Positions 34,791-43,569 are shown, counted from the stretch's first letter. The stretch: 64,000 bases of DNA from Dolomedes plantarius (GCA_907164885.2 OU015501.1:21602631-21666630); one strand, 5' to 3'. Notes: generated by a model not told the origin, from the letters alone. A program made the numbers and translations.

Positions 34791-37586
34791 TGTTAGAGGG
34801 CCTCCTTATATACGATCCGAGTGAAACGCAGCGGCCCCTGGCGGATTTTTGTCAGTATGCCTTCAGATCTCGAAGAGAGAAGACGTGCTGGGATTGAGCT
34901 CCCAATGTTAAAATATACTTTGCGCTATAACGTTGGAATGCATGGACGGATCGACTTGAAATTTTTATAAGGGGTAGGGTTTCGTATAAGGCTCATATTG
35001 ATCCCTCTACTAGGGGGTCCATGACCCTTGGAACTTTGCAAAAAATGACTTTAGAAATTTCTTTCTGTAATATCTCTCGAACCAATGATCCCAGGGGCTT
35101 GAAATTTTTATAGTATATAGAGAGTGATAGGATGTTTAAGATGACCCTACCGTGGGGTCTCCAGGACCCTTGGAACTTTGCCAAAAATGGCTTTAGAAAT
35201 TTCTTTCTGTAATATCTCTCGAACCAATGACCCCAGGGGCTTGAAATTTTTATAGTATATAGAGTGTGATAGGATGTTTAAGATGACCCTCTACTAGGGG
35301 GTCCAGGACCCCCGGAAGTGGGTTAAAACAAAAATTTGGAATATCACTTGGCCGAGTTGATTTTCGTACTGAGGGGGTCGAGTAGAGTTGAATGGTACTA
35401 ACCGGAAGTCTCTACTTCCGGTAAAAGTTCTTTTGGGCCTAGACCCTCCATATTTGGTCACCTTAAAGATCAAGTGAAACCCTATCGAACGCCAAAATTT
35501 CAAGTCTCTGCGACAATTAGGAGCCGAGTTATGACGGTTTTACCGTTTTTTAAGTCGTACTTCCAAATTTTTGTATGGGGGGTCTAGACCCCCCATGGTC
35601 GGCTCATATCGTGAAAGATCTCGTGAAACTCTATCGATTGGCACAAACCGGAACTCTCTACGACAACTAGAAGCCGAGTTATGACGGTTTGAAATTTACC
35701 GGAAGTGAATTTAAATTTTGTCATACCTCGGCTTCTAATTGTCGTAGAGAGTTCCGGTTACTTTCAATAGATAGAGTTTCACGAGACCTTTCAGATGAGC
35801 CGACCATGGGGGTCTAGGCCCCATAGAAAGAAAACCCGGAAGTGAGTAACTCGGCTCCTAATTGTCGTAGAGAGTTCCGGTTTGTACCTACGTACTCTAC
35901 GGAACCCCCTCAATCCGAAAAAAATATCGGCACCACGTGACTATGGAAATTACACTTCCAATGGAAATTAATGCCTGTTGCTCTGGACCTAGACCCCCCA
36001 TGGTGAGCTTATCTGAAACGTCTCGTGAAACTCTTTCGTTTGGCACAAACCGGAAGTCTCTACGACAATTAGGAGCCGAGTTATGATGGTTTTAAATTTG
36101 TTTAAAATTTTTAAAAACACTTTAAATCGGCATAACTCGGCTTCTAATTGTCGTAGAGACTTGAAATTTTAACCCTAGATAGAGTTTCATGAGACGTTTC
36201 AGATAAGCTCACCATGGGGGGTCTAGGACCCTTAGATCTGAACCGGAAAACAGATCTATGGGGTCTAGACCCCCCATGGTGAGCTCATCTGAAACGTCTC
36301 GTGAAACTCTTTCGTTTGGCACAAACCGGAAGTATCTACGACAATTAGAAGCCGAGTTATGCCGATTTAAAGTGTTTTTAAAAATTTTAAAAACACTTTA
36401 AATCGGCATAACTCGGTTTCTAATTGTCGTAGAGACTTGAAATTTTAACCCTAGATAGAGTTTCACGAGACGTTTCAGATAAGCTCACCATGGGGGGTCT
36501 AGGTCCAGAGCAACAGGCATTAATTTCCATTGGAAGTGTAATTTCCATAGTCACGTGGTGCCGATATTTTTTTCGGATTGAGGGGGTCCGTAGAGTACGT
36601 AGGTACAAACCGGAACTCTCTACGACAATTAGGAGCCGAGTTACTCACTTCCGGGTTTTCTTTCTATGGGGCCTAGACCCCCATGGTCGGCTCATCTGAA
36701 AGGTCTCGTGAAACTCTATCTATTGAAAGTAACCGGAACTCTCTACGACAATTAGAAGCCGAGGTATGACAAAATTTAAATTCACTTCCGGTAAATTTCA
36801 ATCCGTCATAACTCGGCTTCTAGTTGTCGTAGAGAGTTCCGGTTTGTGCCAATCGATAGAGTTTCACGAGATCTTTCACGATATGAGCCGACCATGGGGG
36901 GTCTAGACCCCCCATACAAAAATTTGGAAGTACGACTTAAAAAACGGTAAAACCGTCATAACTCGGCTCCTAATTGTCGCAGAGACTTGAAATTTTGGCG
37001 TTCGATAGGGTTTCACTTGATCTTTAAGGTGACCAAATATGGAGGGTCTAGGCCCAAAAGAACTTTTACCGGAAGTAGAGACTTCCGGTTAGTACCATTC
37101 AACTCTACTCGACCCCCTCAGTACGAAAATCAACTCGGCCAAGTGATATTCCAAAATTTTTGTTTTAACCCACTTCCGGGGGTCCTGGACCCCCTAGTAG
37201 AGGGTCATCTCCAAGGGTCAAAGTTCCAAGGGTCCTGGAGACCCCACGGTAGGGTCATCTTAAACATCCTATCACTCTCTATATACTATAAAAATTTCAA
37301 GCCCCTGGGATCATTGGTTCGAGAGATATTACAGAAAGAAATTTCTAAAGTCATTTTTTGCAAAGTTCCAAGGGTCATGGACCCCCTAGTAGAGGGATCA
37401 ATATGAGCCTTATACGAAACCCTACCCCTTATAAAAATTTCAAGTCGATCCGTCCATGCATTCCAACGTTATAGCGCAAAGTATATTTTAACATTGGGAG
37501 CTCAATCCCAGCACGTCTTCTCTCTTCGAGATCTGAAGGCATACTGACAAAAATCCGCCAGGGGCCGCTGCGTTTCACTCGGATCG
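34791..37586. repeat. Central field of nested inverted repeats around the palindrome axis
   Basis: Besides the main axis at 36245, this region is built from recurring modules in both orientations. They include a GGGGTCTAGACCCCCCATGG block, a GTGAAACTCTATCGATTGG-like block and a CGACAATTAGGAGCCGAG block, repeated at about 35512, 35661, 35728, 35846, 36063, 36129, 36340, 36417 and further. Another unit (CTCGAACCAATGATCCCAGG... to GATGTTTAAGATGACCC) is present twice in the left half and once in the right. No open frame looks coding. The arrangement resembles homologous-repeat or origin regions of large DNA viruses, but that is inference. Confidence 0.6.
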
Positions 37587-37623
37587 TATATAAGGAGGCC
37601 CTCTAACACTGAAATCTTCAGTT
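37587..37623 (+). promoter_or_regulatory. Outward TATA/initiator promoter at the edge of the central repeats
   Basis: TATATAAGG at 37587 is followed 31 bases later by TCAGTT (37618). It is the same architecture as the promoters of the protein genes, but the first ATG downstream opens only three codons. Confidence 0.55.
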
Positions 37624-37986
37624 CTCCGGCTGCGGCCGGAGCGGGTGGTTCTCCGATGGAGAACTAACCCTCAAGTCCAGAGGGGCTGGCGCTACCCAAG
37701 CATACCCCCTCTGGACTAACCGGGATGGTCCTGACCTCAGGGTCCGAGACCTCCCGGGGTTCCTGGTTGGATGTCCAGGGGGGCCGGCGCTACCCAAGCA
37801 TACCCCCCTCTGGGCTGGCCAGGGACCTGGAGGAGGACGACGGTCTGAGACGACCCCCGAAGTGGTTTGACTCGAGGGTCTGAGACCCCCAAAATTGTTC
37901 AACGTACAAGTCTTTTTCAGGTATTGTATAAATTGCAATGATTGTTCAAATCGAAAAGGATTGATCAACTGGATTGAATACATCTG
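37619..37986. ncRNA. Candidate structured RNA region between two facing promoters
   Basis: A plus-strand TATA/initiator fires into this region from the left (start near 37619). A minus-strand TATATAAC (38009-38016) with a TTCAGAT initiator fires from the right (start near 37986). Several stems are visible: GTTCTCC/GGAGAAC at 37648-37664, a 12-bp stem AGTCCAGAGGGG with its complement at 37674-37717, and an imperfect second copy at 37771-37817 that keeps the same loop (GGCGCTACCCAAGCATA). A GC-rich 121-codon minus frame exists (37618-37983), but its reading frame is not kept in the left arm. I favour a non-coding or double-stranded RNA role; coding on the minus strand is the alternative. Confidence 0.45.
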
Positions 37987-38008
37987 AATTGAAAAACCTT
38001 GCAGCCCT

Positions 38009-38104
38009 GTTATATACTACAAGATTTGGAAAAAAAAATTTTTTTTTTTTTTTCTAAATTCTGGACTATATAAATGTTGATGTCGGTTGGATTGGCATTC
38101 AGTC
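38009..38104. promoter_or_regulatory. Divergent promoter pair
   Basis: Plus strand: TATATAAA at 38067-38074 with TTCAGTC at 38098-38104, serving the 470-aa gene. Minus strand: TATATAAC at 38009-38016 serving the transcript that runs into the structured region. An A9T15 tract lies between them. Confidence 0.65.
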
Positions 38105-38156
38105 TGATTGTATTTCTCCTTAGAGACAAGACGTTTGCTTGTGATTCGAGATTGCC

Positions 38157-39569
38157 ATGGATATGCCAGTGCTGTCGTTGTCAGACATGGAACATCACGA
38201 TTTTTCATTCACTATGCCTATGGAATTGGAAGATGATGATTTGGATTTTAATCCCGACGTTTTAGAATTGCATTGCAATGATGAAAGTTTGTTATCTGAC
38301 GAGGAAGGAGAAGAATCCCCGCTTGAAGAGAAACCGGAATCCTGTATCGACCCTACTGAGGAATCAAGATGTTCTGAAGAATCGAGGAGTACCCCTGCAG
38401 AGAAATCGGAATCCTGTATCAACCCTGCTGCTGAGGAATCGAGAAGCCCCCCTGCTGAGAGACCTGAATCGAGAAAATCCCCTGCTGAGAGACCTGAATC
38501 GAGAAGGCCCCCTGCTGAGAGACCTGAATCGAGAAAATCCCCTGCTGAGATACCTGAATCAAGAAAATTCCCTGCTGAGATACCTGAATCGAGAAAATCC
38601 CCTGCTGAGAGACCTGAATCGAGAAGGCCCCCTGCTGAGAGACCTGAATCGAGAAAATCCCCTGCTGAGATACCTGAATCAAGAAAATTCCCTGCTGAGA
38701 TACCTGAATCGAGAAGGCCCCTTATTCGGAGATCCGCTGCTGCACGAGAATTTCGTTCCGTCAGATCTTTCAAGCGTCCTATCGACTCGAAACCTTACTA
38801 CTACTCCAAGAAATATTGTCCAACAAAACAGTTTCAAGTGACTCGTCACAAAAATGTCGTGGCCGTTCTGGCTATCGAGGAGGACGGATACACCCTCACG
38901 AACGGAAGAATATCCATCTCGCGAGACGACGACTCTTTTCATCATTTGGACCAGGACGTTTTCGACATGGTTGTGAAACAACTTTTTCTCCTCGACTCGT
39001 GTGCCATGGATGTGTGGATGCGACATAAGAGTTCGCGTTTCCCAAAAATGCTTCCAGAACAGATTCTAGAAACGGACGTGACGCCCTGCAGGTATTGTCG
39101 TCGACTCAATTGCCACAGGTGGAAAGCGACCATCTGTGGGATTGCCAGAATCATTCCTTTCGCCATCGTCCCTCCCATCTGGCACGACCGCAAACCTATC
39201 CCGAAACAAGTGACGCGCCATTTTTCCACGGCCGTATTGAGTATCGCGAAAAATGGAGGATTTACGATAAGCGATGGGAAATTCAGCATATCCACGGACG
39301 GATTTCAGAACAACACTTCCGTCACCAAATGCATTGACAGGTTCAAAGTGAACAGGATCCATGTCGTGGACCCGTACACCATGAGGAGATGCGAACAGAT
39401 GGCCCGATCGTTTCAAATTTATTTTGACAACATACGATTTAAGCTGATGAGACCTTTTGATGCTGGACGTTGTTGTGATTGCAGAGAGGAGGATTGCCAC
39501 AGATGGAAGGCTATCGTCGGGGGAATATCCAGGATCATTAAGTTTCCGATTGATCCGATCCGCCATTGA
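38157..39569 (+). CDS. 470-aa protein: acidic LxCxD N terminus, 10-residue repeats, two CHRWK zinc-like domains
   Basis: Starts in a GCCATGG context 53 bases after the initiator. Residues 1-55 are acidic, with L38-H-C-N-D42 followed by SDEEGEE (47-53), an arrangement like pRb-binding LxCxE motifs with CK2 sites in small DNA tumour virus proteins, except that the last position is Asp. Residues from about 60 to 195 are low complexity: a 10-residue unit (ERPESRKSPA type) encoded by 30-bp tandem repeats. The C-terminal part is a duplication with units about 128 residues apart. Each begins VTRH...AVL(A/S)I...G(R/K)(I/F)SIS and ends C-x2-C-x4-C-H-R-W-K (C311, C314, C319; C439, C442, C447), suggesting metal binding. 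I recognise no named family. It is the first outward gene of the arm and plausibly regulatory. Confidence 0.75.
   Translation: MDMPVLSLSDMEHHDFSFTMPMELEDDDLDFNPDVLELHCNDESLLSDEEGEESPLEEKPESCIDPTEESRCSEESRSTPAEKSESCINPAAEESRSPPAERPESRKSPAERPESRRPPAERPESRKSPAEIPESRKFPAEIPESRKSPAERPESRRPPAERPESRKSPAEIPESRKFPAEIPESRRPLIRRSAAAREFRSVRSFKRPIDSKPYYYSKKYCPTKQFQVTRHKNVVAVLAIEEDGYTLTNGRISISRDDDSFHHLDQDVFDMVVKQLFLLDSCAMDVWMRHKSSRFPKMLPEQILETDVTPCRYCRRLNCHRWKATICGIARIIPFAIVPPIWHDRKPIPKQVTRHFSTAVLSIAKNGGFTISDGKFSISTDGFQNNTSVTKCIDRFKVNRIHVVDPYTMRRCEQMARSFQIYFDNIRFKLMRPFDAGRCCDCREEDCHRWKAIVGGISRIIKFPIDPIRH
38448..38720 (+). repeat. 30-bp coding minisatellite
   Basis: Tandem 30-base units encoding the ERPESRKSPA-type decamer, with alternating R/I and K/R variants. 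The right arm has four more units than the left, which accounts for the 40-residue length difference between the two proteins. Confidence 0.9.
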
Positions 39570-39675
39570 ATGTTTTATTTTATATGACGTCACTTTAAGA
39601 TAGGACTCGATTTGGAAATCTCAGAAAATATTTTTCAGCCGAGAACTCTCAGCCAAAATCAGAAATGAAAATTTC

Positions 39676-39712
39676 AAAAAAAAAAAAAAAAAAAAAATTT
39701 TTTTTTTTTTTT
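39676..39712. terminator. A22T15 foldback 3' of the 470-aa gene
   Basis: A pure A-then-T tract able to form a stem, 107 bases after the stop codon. It occupies the place that GC-containing hairpins occupy behind other genes of the arm. The left arm has an equivalent tract at about 32795-32840. Confidence 0.45.
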
Positions 39713-39761
39713 CTTTTTCTTTTTTTCTTTTACTTTCTTTTTTCCTTTTCTATTCTCTGAG

Positions 39762-39790
39762 TATATATAGAGCGGTTGGTCTGCAGTCAT
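39762..39790 (+). promoter_or_regulatory. TATA promoter without an evident open frame
   Basis: TATATATAG at 39762 is followed by GCAGTCATTT at 39783-39792. The transcript would run through the 86-bp minisatellite, and the next 480 bases offer no ATG-initiated frame of note before the 111-aa gene's own promoter. It could be a non-coding RNA or a long leader. Confidence 0.4.
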
Positions 39791-39899
39791 TTATTCTGCC
39801 GATATTGGTTCATCAAGCTAGTTTGTAGTAAAGATATTGTATCAACTCTTGGAGTATTGTTTGGACATCCTAAATAAGAAACATTATTGCAAATTCTTT

Positions 39900-40141
39900 T
39901 GACATTGTTTGGACATCTTCAATCTCCTATAGTCTCAAGCAATATTTATTCAGAGTCATACTTGGATTTATACTACCCCCACAAATCTTTGTATCTTATA
40001 CATAGTCAACCTCCTATAGTCTCAAGCAATATTTATTCAGAGTCATACTTGGATTTATACTACCCCCACAAAACTTTGTATCTTATACATCTTCAATCTC
40101 CTATAGTCTCAAGCAATATTGATTCAGAGTCAAACTTGGAT
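39900..40141. repeat. 86-bp minisatellite, three copies (one in the left arm)
   Basis: The unit contains CCTATAGTCTCAAGCAATAT, a TTCAGAGTCA block and TTGTATCTTATACAT. There are three copies here and one in the left arm near 32540-32625, matching the arm-length offset of about 174 bases measured between flanking genes. Confidence 0.85.
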
Positions 40142-40265
40142 TTTTAACCTTCGACAATCTTCCAGTCCCAGCCATTTCTTGTTCTACCCATATTGGTTTA
40201 AAGATATTGTATAATCGTTTAGCATTTGGCGCTACTTGTTGGCTACTTGGCGATATCAGTTTGGG

Positions 40266-40295
40266 TATATAAAGGATTGCTCGCGCTCCAGTCTG
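40266..40295 (+). promoter_or_regulatory. TATA/initiator of the 111-aa gene
   Basis: TATATAAAG at 40266-40274, followed by CCAGTCTGCAT at 40288-40298. The start codon is at 40311. Confidence 0.6.
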
Positions 40296-40310
40296 CATAT
40301 CTCACACGTC

Positions 40311-40646
40311 ATGGCTCCGAGTTGTCCCAGAGCTCCGAAGAAACCGGCCGTTCGCCGCGTTTTTTGGAATACCGACAGGTGTCGAAAGAAATTGGACTTT
40401 TCAATAACAGTTCCGGAGAATCCTTTGTTGGTCGAGGCGTGTAAGAAATTGTCGTCGGTCATCGACGACATTCCAGAAGAAAGCCCCGCTAAACTTGCAA
40501 ATCCACTTGTCCTCCAGTGTCCTGATGCCCGAAAGTTATCGCGAGAAGAGCGAATGAAGGAGGAAAATGCTATTAGAAACTTTCTGAAATTACCCCCGAT
40601 AAAATGGGGGACTTTCAAAATTCCCAAAGTGCCAAAAGAACTTTAA
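40311..40646 (+). CDS. 111-aa basic protein of unknown function
   Basis: The ATG at 40311 is the first after the TATA box. The N terminus is basic and proline-rich (APSCPRAPKK, then RRVFW). The middle has a hydrophobic/acidic helix-like part (LLVEACKKLSSVIDDIPEE). The C terminus is again basic (SREERMKEENAIRNFLKL and IKWGTFKIPKVPKEL). No cysteine-knot, membrane or signal features are seen. Both arms keep the frame with few changes, which supports coding. Hairpin A follows the stop by 38 bases. Family not recognised. Confidence 0.65.
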   Translation: MAPSCPRAPKKPAVRRVFWNTDRCRKKLDFSITVPENPLLVEACKKLSSVIDDIPEESPAKLANPLVLQCPDARKLSREERMKEENAIRNFLKLPPIKWGTFKIPKVPKEL

Positions 40647-40683
40647 ATTTTTTTGGTTCCCCCAACATCCTCGTTGGGAGAGT

Positions 40684-40736
40684 AAAAAAATGGCCGGAAC
40701 GTCCTCAAAAAAAAAGGACGTTCCGGCCATTTTTTT
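40684..40736. terminator. Hairpin A (22-bp perfect stem, T7 tail)
   Basis: A7TGGCCGGAACGTCCT pairs perfectly with its complement ending CCAT7, with a 9-base A-rich loop. It lies 38 bases after the stop of the 111-aa gene. The GC stem followed by a T run looks like an intrinsic terminator or a viral hairpin 3'-end signal. Confidence 0.65.
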
Positions 40737-40980
40737 GCACAGAAATGCTTGACAACCTTGGGAATAAGACTTTTTTTTTTGCATAAGACTTGAATTGCGT
40801 GTTGATTTCCTCTTTTATTAATATTTGTTTCCAAAATTGTATTCTTAATCAACAGCTATCAGAAATTGTTTTCTTTTTTTTGTTTCCAAAGTTGGATTCT
40901 CAAATTGTTTAAAGATCTGACCAATCAGAAACCTCTTGACATGACGTCACATAGCCAATCAGCAACCCTCTGACGCGTCA

Positions 40981-41012
40981 ATAAAAATCCGCTTCGGAGA
41001 AAAATTCATTTC
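40981..41012 (+). promoter_or_regulatory. Probable promoter of the 183-aa RING gene
   Basis: A weak TATA-like CAATAAAAAT at about 40979-40988 is followed by TTCATTTCATTT near 41005, and the ATG is at 41035. A TGACGTCA-like motif (ATGACGTCACA) lies about 40 bases upstream. Confidence 0.45.
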
Positions 41013-41034
41013 ATTTTGCATTCTGACTCTCGAG

Positions 41035-41586
41035 ATGGAGGACGTGTGTGCTATTTGCCACGAGCCCGTGCTGGAATCCAGCATATTTTTTGTCATGATA
41101 GAGTGTGCAACACATCATAGGATGCACGACGTTTGCCTGTCAGCAGCATACGTGAAGGGAGGTATACGTCAATGCCCTGTATGTCGGGCCGACTACAAAG
41201 AATATCAGACATTTTGGTTTGAAAAATTGGGTAGTTTGTACAACTACCAGACCCTTATGATGTACATGGAAAGGGAGCCTCTGAAAAGTCGGAACCGCAA
41301 ATTTCTGAGGCGAGTGCACGAAATTATCCAGGAAAGATTGGATCGCGGGAGATTCTGCCCCGGGGGATGCATGACAATTCGGACTTTTACAGACTCGAAA
41401 CCTCTTCCGGATCTACACAGGTATCCTGAATGGGATCCCAACAGCTTTGCCCTGTTTTTTTTGGAGGAGGCTCGAAAGGATCGTACTCTATTCGTCCATC
41501 TGAGAGGATTTGTCCGAGAACATCACACCTGTTCCGATGAATGTTACTTCAACCTCTGTTTCTTGAAACAAATGTCTCTCGGATGA
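41035..41586 (+). CDS. 183-aa RING-H2 finger protein, putative E3 ubiquitin ligase
   Basis: The RING is at the very N terminus: C5-x2-C8, C24, H27 or H28, H31, C34, C47-x2-C50, a C3H2C3 pattern with CPVC at the end, as in RING-H2 E3 ligases. The remaining 130 residues are charged, with aromatic residues (FWFEKLGSLYNYQ) and further C/H residues (CPGGC near residue 103, HHTCSDEC near residue 163) that might bind a second metal. It has no membrane segment. Small RING proteins are common regulators in baculo-, herpes-like and other large DNA viruses; I infer an analogous role. Both arms encode it intact. Hairpin B follows by 32 bases. Confidence 0.8.
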   Translation: MEDVCAICHEPVLESSIFFVMIECATHHRMHDVCLSAAYVKGGIRQCPVCRADYKEYQTFWFEKLGSLYNYQTLMMYMEREPLKSRNRKFLRRVHEIIQERLDRGRFCPGGCMTIRTFTDSKPLPDLHRYPEWDPNSFALFFLEEARKDRTLFVHLRGFVREHHTCSDECYFNLCFLKQMSLG

Positions 41587-41617
41587 TTTCATTTGTTGTT
41601 TTTTCTCACAGGGGGTA

Positions 41618-41675
41618 AAAAAAATGGGGGCCAAAAAGATGCTTAGTTAAGCATCTTTTTGGCCCCCATTTTTTT
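41618..41675. terminator. Hairpin B (28-bp perfect stem, T7 tail)
   Basis: A7TGGGGGCC... runs through AAAAAGATGCTTA, then a minimal loop and the exact complement, ending CCCCCAT7. Located 32 bases after the 183-aa gene. Same A7TGG...CCAT7 frame as hairpins A and C but with a different core. Confidence 0.65.
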
Positions 41676-41853
41676 ATGGTCAAAGGGCTGACAACGTTGG
41701 TATAAGGACTTGTCGCACGCTTTGCTCTACTACTTTTTAAGATGATATGAGGATGTTTCCAGAAAAGATTATTTTAAAAAACCAATTTTGGATTTTACTA
41801 TATTGATTGCTACAGCAGAGGAAGAAGAAGAAAAAAAATTCCAACATTGTATA

Positions 41854-41891
<38 letters not shown>

Positions 41892-41947
41892 TTTGTGGAA
41901 CAAACTTTGACCTGACTTCCGGTGCTTAACATCCGGTTTGAAAATCG

Positions 41948-41986
41948 TATAAAAAGAGCGACCCGTCTGGGCTTCGGAATCATTCG
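41948..41986 (+). promoter_or_regulatory. TATA/initiator of the 80-aa RING gene
   Basis: TATAAAAA at 41948-41955 and TCATTCGACC at 41980, 32 bases apart. The initiator words match those of the 409-aa gene (TCATTCGACT), suggesting common control. Confidence 0.7.
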
Positions 41987-41999
41987 ACCGCTTATCACA

Positions 42000-42242
42000 A
42001 TGAGTTCAGTAGCTCTTCACTATGCCGCTCTGCCGGTACTCAACTGTTGGGGATGCAAGACGCCGGTGCCGCCGCATTGTGCCTTCATGTTTTCATGTAG
42101 GCACATTTGCCACGTATATTGTGCTCGCCGAAAATCCTTATATTGGGATTGTCCCGACTGTTACGATCCCAGCAGCAAAGATTTAGAAAGATTGTCAAAC
42201 ATGCCGCCTTGGTTCGATGTGAATCCCAAATTCCTGAACTAA
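42000..42242 (+). CDS. 80-aa RING-H2 protein
   Basis: The start at 42000 is chosen because it is the first ATG after the TATA/initiator; the longer frame begins upstream of the transcription start. Ligands: C16-x2-C19, C33-x-H35, H38-x2-C41, C51-x2-C54, a compact C3H2C3 RING with CPDC at the end. A conserved-looking tail contains NMPPWFDVNP. It is almost entirely a RING domain, so it probably acts as an adaptor or a minimal E3. It is intact in both arms. Hairpin C follows the stop by 64 bases. Confidence 0.75.
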   Translation: MSSVALHYAALPVLNCWGCKTPVPPHCAFMFSCRHICHVYCARRKSLYWDCPDCYDPSSKDLERLSNMPPWFDVNPKFLN

Positions 42243-42305
42243 AAAAAAAAAACAAACACTGTATTTGTTTTTTAATCTCCTTTTTATTTCGAAAAAAAAG
42301 GGGGT

Positions 42306-42358
42306 AAAAAAATGGCCAGAGAACGTCTTGAAAAAAGACGTTCTCTGGCCATTTTTTT
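42306..42358. terminator. Hairpin C (24-bp perfect stem, T7 tail)
   Basis: A7TGGCCAGAGAACGTCTT with a GAAAA loop and the exact complement ending GGCCAT7. Preceded by GGGGGT, as is hairpin B. Confidence 0.65.
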
Positions 42359-42399
42359 GCGTCAAAATGATTACCAACTTTGGAAAAATAATAATAAAA

Positions 42400-43560
42400 A
42401 AGACTTTGTTTCATTTGTAGAAATGTGTTTTTCAATAGTAACAATATTTCTTTCCTCCAATCAGTCACCCGATGATGGCATTTTGTTTTTTGAAAAAAAT
42501 ATTCTTTCAATTCTTTTTTTTTTTCAATAGTCTATTGATATACAAACACCCGATGGTGGTACTTTGAAAAACAAAACAATATCCTCAATGTATCTGCTAG
42601 TAATTGTAAATCCGTATTTGTTAACAAAATAAATAATCTATTTATTGTAAAATAGTCCCTTTCCTTGTTCAGCTTTTTCAAAAAAAAAAAATTCAAATGT
42701 GTTAAATATATCCTTAATGTATCTACCAGTAGTGGTAAAAAATTCGATTGTTGTGTAAGGTACATATATTCATGTATCTGTTCTGACTCATACTTTCTTG
42801 GCATATGAATAATCATGTTTCTATACATCCTCATACTTTATTAATTTTGATTTTTTCTGTCTTTCTGGCTTTCGAATGTGATGCCTTTTATAATTATACT
42901 AAAATAAATAATCTAATACCTCCAAGCACTTACTGTCTTAACGAAATTATATGGTCCTGTAATATCAACTATATTTTTTTTTATCCAAAGGGGATCCAAA
43001 TTCATTTACTGTAATCTTAATCCACAAGCACTTACAATCTTAACGAAATTATATGGACTCTTAATCTAGAACTTTATGAATGTTAGCTAGATGTGAAACA
43101 TAGACAGGACGACCTTATAATAATTAACAAATGACCCCTAAAATCATGGAATAAATGTCCATTATAATACATTTTTAGCTAATTGTGTTAGAAAAGGATG
43201 GTATTAGAAATAATCACATGTAATATCAACTATATTATCAGAGGATTCAACTCCAGTAATGGTATTAGAAAGCATTCCAATCCTAAATGAAACCTTTTTT
43301 TTAACAATTATTAAAATCGCAAATGCTTGAAGGTATCACATGTAATATCAACTATATTATCAGAGGATTCAACTCCAGTAATGGTATTAGAAAGCATTCC
43401 AATCCTAAATGAAACCTTTTTTTAACAATTATTAAAAATCAATATGAGAACAAACTTGGAAAAAAAAATTGTTTGATATGAAAAACAATTTCACAACATT
43501 GGACAACTAAAAACAAAAACAAAAAAAAAATAGAAAGTCATATCTTATCAGATAACGGGT
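42400..43560. other. Intergenic region of the right arm with tandem repeats
   Basis: No coding sequence is supported. A unit of about 115-120 bp (from ACATGTAATATCAACTATAT through GTATTAGAAAGCATTCC to CCTAAATGAAACC) is present twice at about 43215-43420. The motif ATTAGAAAG(A/C)ATTCC also recurs 3' of the next gene. The left arm retains only one copy, marking the deletion edge. Confidence 0.6.
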
Positions 43561-43569
43561 TCCGGATCG

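Larger units (their letters stand above)
27605..36240 (-). repeat. Left arm of the palindromic element
   Basis: Reverse complement of 36251-45637. Relative to the right arm it has one instead of three copies of the 86-bp minisatellite, four fewer 10-residue coding repeats, a second copy of a roughly 90-125-bp central unit near 35050-35230, a shorter AT-repeat intron, and a deletion that removes the promoter and exon 1 start of the 409-aa gene. Confidence 0.9.

Noticed and set aside
36420..36699. Short frames in the central inverted repeats (also 35294-35503 and 36987-37406)
   Set aside because: They arise from repeat modules; the same DNA appears in both orientations and several frames.
39900..40141. 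CRISPR-like array
   Set aside because: Whole units, including the would-be spacers, are repeated, so it is a minisatellite; the sequence is also eukaryotic.
39887..40147. Repeat-encoded peptide from the 86-bp minisatellite
   Set aside because: No ATG start, and the repeats are only once present in the left arm.
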